Shown here one piece after another: positions 9,477 to 20,986 of a DNA stretch of 64,000 bases. The DNA lies in NCBI RefSeq assembly GCF_003075525.1, contig NZ_QDDR01000004.1, forward strand, positions 266,239-330,238, given 5' to 3'. This stretch comes from Pararhodobacter aggregans (lineage in GTDB: Bacteria; Pseudomonadota; Alphaproteobacteria; Rhodobacterales; Rhodobacteraceae). Both the position numbers and the translations under genes were made by a program. Within the stretch, counting starts at the first letter, position 1; every line of letters starts with the position of its first letter. The notes under the pieces are model-generated. The model made no database searches, had not been told where the DNA came from, and saw only the letters and a program-made list of their open reading frames with translations.

Positions 9477-11753
9477 ATGAGCTGTTTCAGTGATCTGGAG
9501 CATTCGACCGCGTCAGCCGCCGCGCTTGGCCTGTGGTTGTCCTGCGCTCTGATCCTTGCTGCAGTCCTGCGCAACAACCGCTTTGCGGGGAAAGCAGCCT
9601 TCAGCCTCGCATTTGCGGCGATGCTGTGGTGGCTCTTTGCCGTCTATTTCGAACTGGTCGGACGGCGGGAAGACTGCAAGCTGATCTGGTCGCTGGCGGC
9701 CTGGCCTGCCATCACCCTGCTGCCGATCGCCTGGTCGTTGTTCATCTTCGACTACACTATGAACCAGCCGCCGCTGTGGCGCTGGCAGCGGCTCATGGCG
9801 CTGGTCGGGCTGCCGGGCATCGTCACGCTGATCGCGCTGACCAATGCCCAGACCCATCTGCTTTATGGGACCGACAGCCAGATGGTCACCGAGGACGGCT
9901 ACACTTTCGTCCGGTACGACCACGGACCGCTGTTCTACGTCGTTGCCGCGGTGCTTTATGTCTTCGTCTCCTCGGCGCTCGGCGTGCTGGGCCTGGCAAT
10001 GGCGAAGGGCAAACCGGTCATTCGGCCCTTTTTGTCGGTGCTGACGATCGTCACGATCGCGCCCTTGCTGGCGAACATCGGCTATGTCCTCTGGGGCCTG
10101 ACGATCTTCGGTTTCGATCCGACGCCCTTCGCTTTTGCCCTGGCGCTGATCGCGCTGAGCTGGATGGTCTTCAACAACACGATCATGGACACCGCGACCC
10201 TGGGGCGCGAGCTGATGTTCTCGGACACCGGGGACCCGGTCTTCGTCGTCGATGCCCAGGGGCGCCTCGCCAGTGCCAATCCCGCGGCGCAGGTACTCTT
10301 TTCCGAGGCGCTGCCCCGCCCCGGCGAAAGCCTGTCCCACCTCGGCCAGATCGGGCGCCTGCTGGACGAGATCGTGCGCGCGCGGGCCCCGGTGCCGGTC
10401 GATACCCTGCGCCTGGGCCAGAAGGTCTACGATCCGAGGATCCGGCCCATCGACAGCCCCATTCCCGGACCCAATGCCCTGCTTGGCTGGACGGTGTCAC
10501 TGATCGACATTACCGAACGCGAACGCACCGCCGAGACGCTGCGCGAGGCGCTGGCCCGGGCCGAGGACGCCAATCAGGCCAAGTCGCGCTTTCTGGCGAA
10601 TGTCAGCCATGAGATCCGCACCCCCCTCAACGGGATCCTCGGCATGGCCTCGCTGCTGGGCGAGACCGATCTGTCGCCGGAACAGCGTGACTATCTGCAA
10701 GTCATCGACGATTCCGGGCAGGTGCTGCTGTCGACGATCGGTGATGTGCTCGATCTGTCCAAGGTGGAAGCCGGCCAGATGGCGATCGAGAGCCGGGCCT
10801 TTGCCATCCGCGATACCATCGAATCGGCGCAGATGCTGTTCTTGGCCCGGGCGCGCGAAAAGGGTCTGGCGCTGACGGCGAGGATCCACCCGGCTCTGCC
10901 GGAGCGGATCATGGGCGATGAGCACCGCATCCGGCAGGTGTTGCACAACCTGATCTCGAACGCGATCAAGTTCACGGATGTGGGGTCAGTCACCCTGGAT
11001 GCCGCCCCCAGCGACACTGGCAAATGGCTTGTGGTGCGGGTCACCGATACCGGGCCCGGCGTGCCGACCAAGGCGCGCCAGACCATCTTTCTGCCCTTCC
11101 ATCAAGCCGATGCCGGAGACAGCCGCAAGTTCGGCGGCACCGGGCTGGGGCTGGCGATTTCGCGCCATCTCTGCGCATTGATGGGCGGCTCTCTCGACCT
11201 CGCACCCGAGGAGGAACAGGGCGAAACCTTCGAGATGCGCCTGCCGCTGGTGCCAGCGGATTCCGAGGCGCCAGAGGGCGTCCCCCTGTCGTTGCTGCCG
11301 CCCCTGACCAGCGAGGCCGTCGCGCGGCCCGCCACGGCCCCCGCTGGCGCCGCCTCGGCGCAGGGGGTGCCGCTGCGGATCATGGTGGTTGACGACAACC
11401 GGACAAATCGCCTGATCCTGGAAAAATTCCTGTCCGCGAAGCCTTGCATCCTGCGCTCGGTCGCCAGCGGGCCCGAGGCAATCGAGCTGGCCCGCACGGA
11501 TCCTTTCGACGTGATCTTGATGGATATCCAGATGCCTGGCATGGACGGGCTCGAAGCCACCCAGACGATCCGTCGCATCGAACGCGAGACGGGCCGGTCG
11601 CCCAGCCACATCGTCGCGGTGACGGCCAATGCCATGCCGGAACAATTCCGGCAGTATCTTGAGGCGGATATGGATCAGGTTCTGTCCAAGCCGGTCTCGA
11701 AGGTCCGGCTGCTTGCCCTGATAGACCAGGTCGACAGGCGGGCCCTGGTGTGA
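9477..11753 (+). CDS. Hybrid sensor histidine kinase with N-terminal 7TM domain
   Basis: A 758-residue membrane kinase. Residues about 15-235 form seven hydrophobic helices of the HisKA_7TM sensor type. A PAS-like segment follows at 245-345, then a short coiled region, then HisKA with the phospho-acceptor His378 ([14 protein letters not shown]). The ATPase domain has N-box NAIKF, G1 DTGPGV and G2 GTGLGLAI. A receiver domain from about 635 has phospho-acceptor Asp683 ([11 protein letters not shown]) and a conserved Lys in LSKPVS. No stand-alone receiver or phosphotransfer gene lies beside it, so its output partner is elsewhere. The ATG at 9477 has only a weak ribosome site. Confidence 0.9.
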   Translation: MSCFSDLEHSTASAAALGLWLSCALILAAVLRNNRFAGKAAFSLAFAAMLWWLFAVYFELVGRREDCKLIWSLAAWPAITLLPIAWSLFIFDYTMNQPPLWRWQRLMALVGLPGIVTLIALTNAQTHLLYGTDSQMVTEDGYTFVRYDHGPLFYVVAAVLYVFVSSALGVLGLAMAKGKPVIRPFLSVLTIVTIAPLLANIGYVLWGLTIFGFDPTPFAFALALIALSWMVFNNTIMDTATLGRELMFSDTGDPVFVVDAQGRLASANPAAQVLFSEALPRPGESLSHLGQIGRLLDEIVRARAPVPVDTLRLGQKVYDPRIRPIDSPIPGPNALLGWTVSLIDITERERTAETLREALARAEDANQAKSRFLANVSHEIRTPLNGILGMASLLGETDLSPEQRDYLQVIDDSGQVLLSTIGDVLDLSKVEAGQMAIESRAFAIRDTIESAQMLFLARAREKGLALTARIHPALPERIMGDEHRIRQVLHNLISNAIKFTDVGSVTLDAAPSDTGKWLVVRVTDTGPGVPTKARQTIFLPFHQADAGDSRKFGGTGLGLAISRHLCALMGGSLDLAPEEEQGETFEMRLPLVPADSEAPEGVPLSLLPPLTSEAVARPATAPAGAASAQGVPLRIMVVDDNRTNRLILEKFLSAKPCILRSVASGPEAIELARTDPFDVILMDIQMPGMDGLEATQTIRRIERETGRSPSHIVAVTANAMPEQFRQYLEADMDQVLSKPVSKVRLLALIDQVDRRALV

Positions 11754-12442
11754 CCCCGCAAGCCCGAGTGCCGCCTGACCGGCGGGTCGGCGCGATGCGC
11801 GGACATGCCCGTCAGCCCCTCGCCACCGGGCGCTGAGAGGGAGACCTCGAGCCTCGGCTCGACCCCTGCAAGCTGGATCAGCGGCGCTTCGGCGCGCCAT
11901 TCGAGCCGGTTGCCCCGGATCAGGCGAGAAAGCGCCTCGATCTGGTTCAATTCGGCCACCTCGCCACCCAGCGACACATAGGCGCCAGCACAGGCGAAAT
12001 CCTCGGACCTGGCGCGCAGGCGCGGGGCCTCGGCGGATCGGGCGGCCAGAACTTGCGCAGCGGCGCGGCCCAGGTCCGCGATCTGCGCTGTCGCCAGCGA
12101 CAGAAGCTCGGCCAGTTGCGCGTCGCCCATGATGGCGACCCTGTGCTGGGCGGCATCGTCGATACCAAGGCCGAGATCGTCGTGCAGGACTTCTTGATGC
12201 CAAAGTCGACGGACTGGACGTGCAGCGCCGGATCCGCTGCGAAAGCCCGATCTCTCCGCCGGTGCTGTGGCGCCTGACACGATGCGCAGGCTGGCGCGGT
12301 GGCAGGGCGAAGCCGTCTCACCGACCGGGAGGTAGTTCAACCTTCCGGAGCTTCTGGCGCAACGGATCGGCCGCCCGGTCAGCCGGGCCGCATCGGCGCG
12401 CGTGCTGGACAGAGGGGTGATTTCCCCCTTACTCTTTCAACC
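11754..12442. other. 690-bp stretch without an intact gene; possible decayed coding sequence
   Basis: No complete gene is supported here. A minus-strand open frame covers 11675-12340 and reads like protein in its middle part, but it overlaps the kinase 3' end, has no clear ribosome site and matches no family I recognise. Short plus-strand frames near 12130-12220 also look partly natural. The mixed signals would fit a decayed or rearranged gene. The final 60 bases are the leader of the AraC gene. No promoter could be fixed. Confidence 0.3.
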
Positions 12443-13408
12443 ATGACGATAATTTCGGTTTCGACCTCTGATCTGTGTACCCGTGCGCGTGTCTCGGCTT
12501 TTCAGGCCACGGTGGCGCCGCTGTGCCGGCTGGAATTCACCCCTGACGACCCCGAGAGTTTCAGCTCGGCCACCGCGGTTGGCCTGATGCCCGAAGCCAT
12601 GCTTGCCTGGGGCCGCCATTCGCCTTGCCGGGCCGAGCGGACGGCGGAGCTGGCGGAGGGTGGTTCGGACAATGTGATGATTCACTTCCTGCGCCATGGC
12701 GCTTTTGTGATGAAACAGCAGGGCGGCAGCGAGGTGATCTGCGAGCCCGGACACCTCTATGTCGACCCCAACGAAATCGCCGGAACCTCGCGCTTTCTCG
12801 CCGACGGGACCGAGGCTTTCTACATCTCGCTGCCCCGCTCGCTGGTCCGGGGGCTGCGCGGGATCAACGACCACCTGCGCCAGCGCCTCGACATGACGCC
12901 GCAATGGCGGCTTTTGCAGCGCTACGGCGAGGCGCTCTTTGCCGAGCTTGACACGCTGACGCCCGAGCAAATCGCGCTATCCTCGCGCCATCTGCATGAT
13001 CTCGCGGTCTCGGCCTTCGGCGCCCGCGATCCGGGCCCCCTGCCCGGCACGATGGCCGCGCGGCTGCGGCTCATCAAGGACGATATCGCCGGGCTTCTGG
13101 CGCAGCACGACCTCTCGCCGGATCTGGTCGCCGCGCGGCACGGGATCTCGACGCGCTATCTGCGGATGATGTTTGCCGAGGAAAGGTCGAGCTTTCGCAC
13201 CCATGTGCTGGACGAACGACTGAGGCTGGCGCACGCCCTCCTTTCGGCGCCCGAGGCCGCGGGCCAGGCGATTTCCGACATCGCCGGGGCGGCGGGCTTC
13301 TCGGACCTGTCGTGGTTCAACCTCAGCTACCGACGCCGCTTCGGCCAGACCCCGCGCGAGACCCGAGCCGAGGCGATGCTGACCGCAATCCGACATTCCC
13401 CTGGCTGA
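12443..13408 (+). CDS. AraC family transcriptional regulator
   Basis: A 321-residue protein with a C-terminal AraC double helix-turn-helix (about residues 215-315). The segment AISDIAGAAGFSDLSWFNLSYRRRFGQTPRE matches the second HTH and the family signature. The N-terminal part (residues 1-190) resembles the AraC-binding-like cupin fold of AraC/NreA-type activators, with EVICEPGHLYVDPNE. The ATG at 12443 begins the conserved region; an in-frame extension upstream is poorly protein-like. It stands alone on its strand, 136 bp before the DUF3137-like gene. Whether it controls the next three genes is unknown. Confidence 0.85.
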   Translation: MTIISVSTSDLCTRARVSAFQATVAPLCRLEFTPDDPESFSSATAVGLMPEAMLAWGRHSPCRAERTAELAEGGSDNVMIHFLRHGAFVMKQQGGSEVICEPGHLYVDPNEIAGTSRFLADGTEAFYISLPRSLVRGLRGINDHLRQRLDMTPQWRLLQRYGEALFAELDTLTPEQIALSSRHLHDLAVSAFGARDPGPLPGTMAARLRLIKDDIAGLLAQHDLSPDLVAARHGISTRYLRMMFAEERSSFRTHVLDERLRLAHALLSAPEAAGQAISDIAGAAGFSDLSWFNLSYRRRFGQTPRETRAEAMLTAIRHSPG

Positions 13409-13544
13409 ACCGGGGCCTGCCTGCGATCACATCCGCGCCAGAACCGGCGTGCAACCTCACCCTCCTGCCGCTGAACCCGCGATCCTTCCGCCCTGCCCAA
13501 GACAGGCGCAAGCGCCGTGGCTAGCGTCCGGTCGTCAGCAAGGG

Positions 13545-14741
13545 ATGGTTCCGGATGAGGATGTCTTCGATCGACTATGCGCCGAGCCCGGCGCGCGCCC
13601 TGGGCTCGCGGGCGGGTATCGGCCGTCGGGCCTTTGGATGACGGGAGCGCCCCCCTCTCCCCCGGCTGCGCCGATCCTTGGACTGCTCGCCCGTCTCGGC
13701 GGGCCGCATCGGCGCGGGCGGCAATTCGGCTCGCAGGGATGGCCGCGGCCGCTGGAACCCGCGCTGCCGGAGGCGCAGCTGCCGTCCCTTCGCGCCCGCC
13801 TTGCCCCGGTGCTCGCACGGTTGAACACCGACCGGCAGGCGTGGGTCGCCCGGACCGAGCGGGAGCTGCGGCTCGCGGCCAGTCTGGCCGCCCTTGCCGG
13901 TCTGGCGCTTGGCTGGAGCATGGGCGGGCTGCCTCTCGGCCTGGCGCTGATGCTCGGCGGCGCGGCTTTCGCCCTTCTGTTGCTGACGGGCCGGGCCCAG
14001 GGCAGCCTGCGCGCGGCGACCAAACAGGGGATCATCGGCACGCTGGCTCCCGACCTGACCGGCCTCGCCTCGGTTTCCCCCGAAGCCCGCGCGGCGCTTT
14101 ACACCCCTGAAAGGCTGGAAGCCTGGCACCTTGCCCGCCCTGTCCACTCCGTCACGGTGGATGAATGCCTGACCGGCGAGCGCGCAGGATACCACGTCCG
14201 GGTTGCCCGCATCGGCCTCTATACCGGCAACGAGAACAACCGCGAGGCCGAGGTCGGGGGTGGGCTTTGCCTCGTCGCTGTCGAACTGGTAGCGGACGGC
14301 ACCCATGACGGCACGCCGACCTTCGTGATCCCCACCGATGCCGCCCGAGCCCTGCGTGCGCCGCCGCTATCCCCAAGACCGCCGCAGATGGCCACAGGAG
14401 ACGCCGATTTTGACGCGCGTTATCAGGTGCTTGGCAATCCGGCTCCCCTTGGTGCGCAAGCCCGCGCGGCGTTCGCGGCGCTGGAGGCCGTGACCCGCGC
14501 TGACCCGACCTGCACACGAGAAGTCCCGCCCGGCACCGGGCTGCGCCCCTTCGTGATCCTCCGCCCGGGGCAAGTGACCGTGCTGACACCGCTTGCGCTC
14601 TTTGACGGCGCCTTCGAACCGCCGCCCCCCTGGCAGTCGCTCGACGCCGACACCCTGATCCCGCGCTTCGCTGCGGACCTGCTGGCCATGGACCAGCACC
14701 TGACGGCGGCCCTCGCCCTGACGAAAGGACTTTCCCGATGA
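13545..14741 (+). CDS. DUF3137-like membrane protein
   Basis: About 398 residues, function unknown. A soluble N-terminal segment (LRARLAPVLARLNTDRQAW) precedes two adjacent hydrophobic helices (LAASLAALAGLALGW and LGLALMLGGAAFALLLL, roughly residues 110-155). A cytoplasmic domain of about 230 residues follows, as in DUF3137 proteins. That assignment is by layout and is tentative. The start is uncertain: 13545, 13638 and an upstream in-frame ATG at 13449 are all possible and none has a strong ribosome site. The stop overlaps the start of the von Willebrand gene (ATGA), implying coupled translation. Confidence 0.6.
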   Translation: MVPDEDVFDRLCAEPGARPGLAGGYRPSGLWMTGAPPSPPAAPILGLLARLGGPHRRGRQFGSQGWPRPLEPALPEAQLPSLRARLAPVLARLNTDRQAWVARTERELRLAASLAALAGLALGWSMGGLPLGLALMLGGAAFALLLLTGRAQGSLRAATKQGIIGTLAPDLTGLASVSPEARAALYTPERLEAWHLARPVHSVTVDECLTGERAGYHVRVARIGLYTGNENNREAEVGGGLCLVAVELVADGTHDGTPTFVIPTDAARALRAPPLSPRPPQMATGDADFDARYQVLGNPAPLGAQARAAFAALEAVTRADPTCTREVPPGTGLRPFVILRPGQVTVLTPLALFDGAFEPPPPWQSLDADTLIPRFAADLLAMDQHLTAALALTKGLSR

Positions 14742-17194
14742 TCCGCCCCTTGCGCCTGTTGACCGGGCTCGCCCTCGCCTCAACCCTTGCCCATCCAGCC
14801 CTGGCCGAGCGAGTCTCGGTCCTGGTTTTCGATGCCTCGGGCTCGATGTGGAACCGGGTCGAGGGCGATCTGAGCCGGATCGAGGTCGCCCGCGACGTGA
14901 TGGGCGAATATTTCGCCAGCCGCGATGGCGCCGTGCCGCTGTCTGTCATCGCCTATGGCCACAACCGGCGGGGCGATTGCCGCGACATCGAGGTCGTGGC
15001 GCCGATGGGTCAGGGCTCGCCCGATGCGCTGGAGCGGCGGTTGCGCGGGCTGATGCCGCGCGGCATGACGCCCCTGACCGACAGCCTGGCGCTGGCCCGC
15101 GCTCAGATCCCGCCCACGGCCGAAGCGGCCGACATCATCCTCGTCACCGACGGGCTCGAGACTTGCGAGGGCGATCCCTGCGCGCTGGCCGCGAGCCTCG
15201 CCGCCGAGGGGATCGAGATCCGCGCCCATGTGGTGGGGTTCGGTCTCAGCCGGGCCGAGCTGGAGGGGCTGTCGTGCATCACCGAACAGACCGGCGGAAT
15301 GATGTTCGACACCAATTCCGGCGCCGAACTGGCCGCGGCCCTGCAACAAGTCAGCGCCGCCGAGCCAGCGCCACCCGCCCCGCCGCCCACGCCGGAACCC
15401 GAACCCGCCGCGGCCTTCGATCTGGGCGACCGGGCCGAGGCCGGGTTCGCCTACCGCATCCGCTGGACCGGCGAGGCCACGTTTGTCGATTACATCGGCT
15501 TCGTCCCGCAGGGCGGCACCGACATGACGGCCGCGATCAGCTACCAGACGATCGGCGGGACCGGCGCCGCACCCAACAACCCCGTGACCCGCACCGCGCC
15601 GACCGAGCCGGGGATGTATGACCTCGTGCTGGTGACCGCCCGCGCCGGGATCATCGCCCGCCAGGCGGTCGAGGTCGTGGCGCCGCATCTGGGCTTCGAG
15701 GCCATCGGCTCGGTCGAGCCGGGCGCGCGGGTGGTCTTCACCTTCCGCGGCCCCGAACGGGTCGAGGAACGCATCGTCATCGCCCGCCCCGGGGATCCGC
15801 CCAACGCCCAGATCGGCGACTGGGGCTATGCACTGCACAAGAACGGCACCATCCGCCTGACGGTGCCCGATGAGCCCGGCGAATATGAGGTCCGCTATCT
15901 GAACCGGGGCCGGAGCGAGGTGCTGTTCGCCCGCCGCTTCGGTGTGGGCATTCCCTTCGCGGATGAGGACCAGACCCGCGCTTCCGACCTCGCCGCCGCG
16001 GCCTTTGCCGCGACCCAGGGCGACGCCAATCAGGACGCCATAGCCGCCCTGCCCGCCACCTTCCGCCTGCCCCCGGGCACCCCGGCCGGCGCGGTCAGCT
16101 GGGAGGGCATCCCGCTCGACCCCGACATGGCGCCCGAAGCCTGGGCGCCCCACGAGACCGGCGCCGCCGTCTCGGGCCTCTTCGAACCGGGCCGCTGGCG
16201 CATCACTGCCCGCGCGCCGGGCGAGGTGGTCTATTCGGCCGAGGTGACGATCTTTCCGGGCCAGACCGATGACGTGACCCTGACGCTTGTGGACGAGGCG
16301 TCGGACGGCGCGCTGGTCGGGGGCTGGATCCTCTGGGCGATCCCCCCGCGCGAGATCGACGACCAGCCGATGCGCATGGCGTCCTTCACCCTGCGGCTGA
16401 GCGACGAGGGGCAGGATTACATTGGCCGGATCGCGCCCGGGCCGGGGATGGGACCGGCGGCGACGCCGGTCGAGCTGACCTCGGTCGTGGTGGAATTCGG
16501 CGATCTCTTCATCGACTTCCCGCAGCCCGGGATCGCGGCCGAGCCGCTGCGCCTTGCCCTCTCGCCGCAGGGTCCGGGCTTTGTCGGCACGCTCTTTGCC
16601 GGGGGCGAACAACTGGCCGTCGCCGCCTGGCCCGAGGATGTGCCGCAGGATCTGGCGCTTTGGCGCGAGGCAGCTTTCGGGCCGGCGCAGGACGCAGACC
16701 CGGCGCAGCGGTTCTCGACCGCGGCGCGCTGCGACGAGCCGCGCTGCGCGCTGGTCGTCGACGGGCTGGCGCTGACGCTGGAACAGGGCTGGTCGATGAC
16801 CGCGCCCGCCTGGGTCGGCGCCACCGCCGGGGCGCATCCGCTCGACGCGCCGCGGGTCGATTTCTTCGGGCCGGAGGGCGCGAGTTTGCACCTCAACCCG
16901 CATCAATGGCTGGCGAGCAACGGGCCCTGCTTCTCAACCGAGGCAGGCGCGCTCTGCCTCTTCCTCGACGCCCCGGCCGTGGCCACCGCCGCCGCCCTGC
17001 CGCTGTCCATGTCCCTGCGGCTGGTCGAGCGCGCCAGCACACCGGGGGCCACGGTGAAGGACCCCGGCCGCCCCGCCGCCCCCGGAGCCGCCGCCCCCGC
17101 CGCCAGGCGCCGCCTCGTCCCCGTCGAGCTGCCGGAGGGGCTGAGCCCCGCTGAGGTTCTCGACCGTCTCCTGCCCGGCCTGACCACGGAGTAA
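14738..17194 (+). CDS. Secreted von Willebrand factor A domain protein
   Basis: An 818-residue exported protein. A Sec signal peptide ends at about residue 23 (HPALA-ER). The VWA domain, residues about 24-200, has a complete MIDAS metal site: DASGS, the Thr in MTPLTDS and the Asp in VTDGLE. A proline-rich linker (about 208-225) leads to a long, beta-rich C-terminal part of some 590 residues with repeated Ig-like stretches and a Pro/Ala-rich tail. The overall form resembles YfbK/BatA-type or adhesion-type VWA proteins, but no catalytic domain is visible. It lies between an overlapping membrane-protein gene and a small secreted protein gene, which suggests an envelope complex of unknown role. 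Confidence 0.8.
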   Translation: MIRPLRLLTGLALASTLAHPALAERVSVLVFDASGSMWNRVEGDLSRIEVARDVMGEYFASRDGAVPLSVIAYGHNRRGDCRDIEVVAPMGQGSPDALERRLRGLMPRGMTPLTDSLALARAQIPPTAEAADIILVTDGLETCEGDPCALAASLAAEGIEIRAHVVGFGLSRAELEGLSCITEQTGGMMFDTNSGAELAAALQQVSAAEPAPPAPPPTPEPEPAAAFDLGDRAEAGFAYRIRWTGEATFVDYIGFVPQGGTDMTAAISYQTIGGTGAAPNNPVTRTAPTEPGMYDLVLVTARAGIIARQAVEVVAPHLGFEAIGSVEPGARVVFTFRGPERVEERIVIARPGDPPNAQIGDWGYALHKNGTIRLTVPDEPGEYEVRYLNRGRSEVLFARRFGVGIPFADEDQTRASDLAAAAFAATQGDANQDAIAALPATFRLPPGTPAGAVSWEGIPLDPDMAPEAWAPHETGAAVSGLFEPGRWRITARAPGEVVYSAEVTIFPGQTDDVTLTLVDEASDGALVGGWILWAIPPREIDDQPMRMASFTLRLSDEGQDYIGRIAPGPGMGPAATPVELTSVVVEFGDLFIDFPQPGIAAEPLRLALSPQGPGFVGTLFAGGEQLAVAAWPEDVPQDLALWREAAFGPAQDADPAQRFSTAARCDEPRCALVVDGLALTLEQGWSMTAPAWVGATAGAHPLDAPRVDFFGPEGASLHLNPHQWLASNGPCFSTEAGALCLFLDAPAVATAAALPLSMSLRLVERASTPGATVKDPGRPAAPGAAAPAARRRLVPVELPEGLSPAEVLDRLLPGLTTE

Positions 17195-17198
17195 CCCC

Positions 17199-17945
17199 AT
17201 GACCAAACCCATCTTTCCAAGCTTCGCCATGGCGCTGGCCCTTCTGCCCCTCCCCACCCTAGCGCAGGATCTGCCGCGGCAGGGCAACGGCGTCCAGCGC
17301 ACGGATGCCGGCGGCCTGATCATCGCCACCTGCCGACAGGGCGAGGGCTGCCATTGCTATCAATCCTCGCATTCGCTGGCCACGCTCGAGACCCAGACCG
17401 ACCTCAGCCCGCCCGAGGGGCTGGACGCGCCGATCCTGGTCAGCCTCGACGGCGCGCTCTTCTGGAGCGAGGACAGCGGCCATGCCGTAGACCTGACCTA
17501 TGGCGGCGACGGCCTTTGCGATCCCCAGGTCTTTCCCGAGGCCGATACGGGGCTGCCCCGCAACGGCGACTGGGCGATGACCATCACCGGGCACAGCCTG
17601 TCGGGCTGCCCCGATCAGGTCGCGGCAGCCATCGGCGGCGATATCGGCATCGGACGGACCGAGCGCCGCGCCATCACCTGGCCCCGGCCCTTCTCGATGG
17701 CACCGCTCACCGCCGACAATCCCGCTGCCGGCCCCTGGGTCAACCAGGGCGGTGGCGTCTGGAGCACCGAGGTGCTGAATTCCAGCGGCGCCATGGGCGC
17801 CAACGCCCGGGTGACGATGACGGCGCGCATCCTGAGCCCGGTCGAGATCGCGGTGACGAGTGTCTTCTCGACCGACGCCCTAGCGATCATCACCGGCCAA
17901 ACCTGCCGCTCGACGACCGAAGCAAGGCTTCGTCGGCACGGCTGA
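17199..17945 (+). CDS. Secreted protein of unknown function
   Basis: 248 residues with a clear Sec signal peptide (MTKPIFPSFAMALALLPLPTLAQ, cleavage near residue 23). The mature part has several Cys (IATC, GEGCHC, GDGLC, SGC, GQTC), which fits disulfide bonding in the periplasm. No family was recognised. It starts 4 bases after the VWA gene stop and is probably in the same transcript, so a shared role with the VWA and DUF3137-like proteins is likely but unproven. Confidence 0.7.
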   Translation: MTKPIFPSFAMALALLPLPTLAQDLPRQGNGVQRTDAGGLIIATCRQGEGCHCYQSSHSLATLETQTDLSPPEGLDAPILVSLDGALFWSEDSGHAVDLTYGGDGLCDPQVFPEADTGLPRNGDWAMTITGHSLSGCPDQVAAAIGGDIGIGRTERRAITWPRPFSMAPLTADNPAAGPWVNQGGGVWSTEVLNSSGAMGANARVTMTARILSPVEIAVTSVFSTDALAIITGQTCRSTTEARLRRHG

Positions 17946-18572
17946 AGGCGCGATCAGATGGCCTCGCGGGGATCGCTGGCACGGCCTCACAGGGCGCCCG
18001 GAGAGTGAATCCAGGGGCAGGGGATGTCGATTCGAAGTCTGGACAGGTTCGTGCGTCATGACCAAACAAGTGCCGCGGCGGCGAGGGCGATGGCCGGGGG
18101 ACACAGCGTTGTGCCTCTGACTTAGCGCCTTGCGACCCGCCGCCAGCCCTTCGGCTTACCGGTTGTGACTGTGATCCAGTTGCGGCGTCCGCGGCAGCGC
18201 CCTTCGCAGCAGACACCCCTTTCCTCACAACTTGCAGCCGGGCATGCAGGCGCGTTTGCCCCGTCTCCCGCGGCGAAGGACCCAGTCCGCGTCATTGTCC
18301 CGACCTGCGATCAACCGATCGGAGGCGGCGGGCTGCTCAGCCTCGTCCGCTTCCTTGTCCGCCGAACGGGCTGCCCTTGAAACAGGGAAGTTCCATGCCG
18401 GCAAGACAGCCGGAAGGCAGGTTGACCCGTCTCGGCCCTCTCGGCGGCAAGCTGCCCAACACGGGGTCTCGCAACGGGTGCTTCTGGTTGCGCTGCCGGG
18501 AGAGATCAGGCAGAAGACGACCTAAGTTCTGAGGCGATCTTGGCGCCCGGATTCTCACATGTGGGCATCTCC
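17946..18572. other. Gene-free interval before the polysaccharide locus
   Basis: About 630 bases with only short, poorly protein-like frames on both strands. No hairpin terminator with a T-run, repeat or tRNA was seen. It separates the VWA unit from the sugar-transferase operon and presumably holds the promoter of the latter. Confidence 0.4.
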
Positions 18573-19178
18573 ATGAACAATTTCATTATTCGACTGCGTG
18601 ATCTTTTCTTTGTCAGTATCGCCATCCTTTTGCTCTCGCCCCTGCTGATCGGCACGGCACTGTTGGTGTGGATCAAGATCGGCCGCCCGATCTTTTTCCG
18701 GCAAGCGCGGCCCGGCCTGCATGGCAAGCCCTTCCAGATGCTGAAGTTTCGCACCATGCGCGACGCCATTGGGCCCGATGGCCAGCCGCTGCCCGACAGC
18801 GAGCGCCTGCTGCCCTTCGGCAAGTTCCTGCGTGCCACCTCGCTCGACGAGCTGCCGGAGCTGTTCAACATCCTCAAGGGCGACATGAGCTTCGTCGGCC
18901 CCCGGCCCCTGCTGATGGAGTACCTGCCGCTCTACACGCCCCGTCAGGCGCGGCGGCACGAGATGCGGCCGGGGATCACCGGCTGGGCCCAGATCAACGG
19001 CCGCAACGCCATCACCTGGGATCAGAAGTTCGAATACGACGTCTGGTATGTCGAAAATCAGTCCTTTTGGCTCGACACCAAGATCTGCTGGCTGACCATG
19101 ATGAAGGTCTTCCGGCGGTCCGACATCAATGCCCAGGGTGAGGCGACGATGCCGAAATTCCAGGGCCCCGGCTCATGA
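18573..19178 (+). CDS. Undecaprenyl-phosphate sugar phosphotransferase (PglC/WcaJ-like)
   Basis: A 201-residue monotopic membrane enzyme that moves a sugar-1-phosphate from a UDP-sugar to undecaprenyl phosphate and so starts a glycan. One N-terminal hydrophobic helix is followed by the bacterial sugar transferase core: KFRTMR, DELPELFNILKGDMSFVGPRP and the MRPGITGWAQINGRN segment. The short, single-helix form is that of PglC rather than the longer WcaJ. It overlaps the acetyltransferase gene (ATGA), and an aminotransferase gene follows. This is the PglC-PglD-PglE set, so the first sugar is plausibly an N-acetylated bacillosamine-type residue (inference). Confidence 0.88.
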   Translation: MNNFIIRLRDLFFVSIAILLLSPLLIGTALLVWIKIGRPIFFRQARPGLHGKPFQMLKFRTMRDAIGPDGQPLPDSERLLPFGKFLRATSLDELPELFNILKGDMSFVGPRPLLMEYLPLYTPRQARRHEMRPGITGWAQINGRNAITWDQKFEYDVWYVENQSFWLDTKICWLTMMKVFRRSDINAQGEATMPKFQGPGS

Positions 19179-19801
19179 CCCACCTGATCGGCGTCTATGG
19201 GGCGTCGGGCTGCGGACGGGGGATCATGCCGCTGGTTCGGGCGGAACACCCGGGCGCGACGCTGGTGTTCATCGACGATGGCCAGGCGCCGGGTTCGGTG
19301 AACGGCCATGCCATCACCGATTGGGCCGGTTTCCTGCAGCGCCCGGCACGGCAACGCTCGGTGTGCCTGGCCATCGCTTCGGGCCGGGTGCGCGAGACGC
19401 TGGCAGGCAAATGCGACGCCGCGGGGGTACCGCTGATCGGCGCCCGCGCGGCCTCGGTCGTCGAGATGGACGAGGTGCAGATCGGCGAGGGGGCGTGTCT
19501 GTCACCCTTCGTCACGCTGACCTCGAACATCCGCATCGGGCGGGCGTTCCACGCCAACCTCTATTCCTACATCGAACATGATTGCACGGTGGGCGATTTC
19601 GTCACCCTGGCGCCGGGCGCCAAGGTGAACGGGAATGTCACACTGGGTGATCATAGCTATATCGGATCGAACGCTGTCATTCGGCAGGGGCTGACCATCG
19701 GCCACGCCGCTGTGGTCGGCATGGGTGCGGTCGTCACCCGTGACGTGCCGCCGGGCGTGACCGTGGTCGGCAATCCGGCCCGCATCTTGAACAAAGGCTG
19801 A
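19175..19801 (+). CDS. Sugar O/N-acetyltransferase, NeuD/PglD family
   Basis: 208 residues. The N-terminal Rossmann-like part starts THLIGVYGASGCGR. The C-terminal left-handed beta-helix is built from hexapeptide repeats, for example VTLTSNIRIGR, VTLAPGAKVNGNVTLGDHSYIGSNAVIRQG. This is the PglD/NeuD architecture that acetylates a 4-amino-sugar nucleotide with acetyl-CoA. The catalytic His is likely in YIEHDCTVGD. It overlaps the sugar transferase gene and is followed 6 bases later by the PLP aminotransferase that would supply its amino-sugar substrate. Confidence 0.85.
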   Translation: MTHLIGVYGASGCGRGIMPLVRAEHPGATLVFIDDGQAPGSVNGHAITDWAGFLQRPARQRSVCLAIASGRVRETLAGKCDAAGVPLIGARAASVVEMDEVQIGEGACLSPFVTLTSNIRIGRAFHANLYSYIEHDCTVGDFVTLAPGAKVNGNVTLGDHSYIGSNAVIRQGLTIGHAAVVGMGAVVTRDVPPGVTVVGNPARILNKG

Positions 19802-19807
19802 TTTTCC

Positions 19808-20938
<1,131 letters not shown>

Positions 20939-20986
20939 CCGACATCGGCGCGGGGGCTCGTGCGCAGCGAGCCCCCTGCGATCCGC

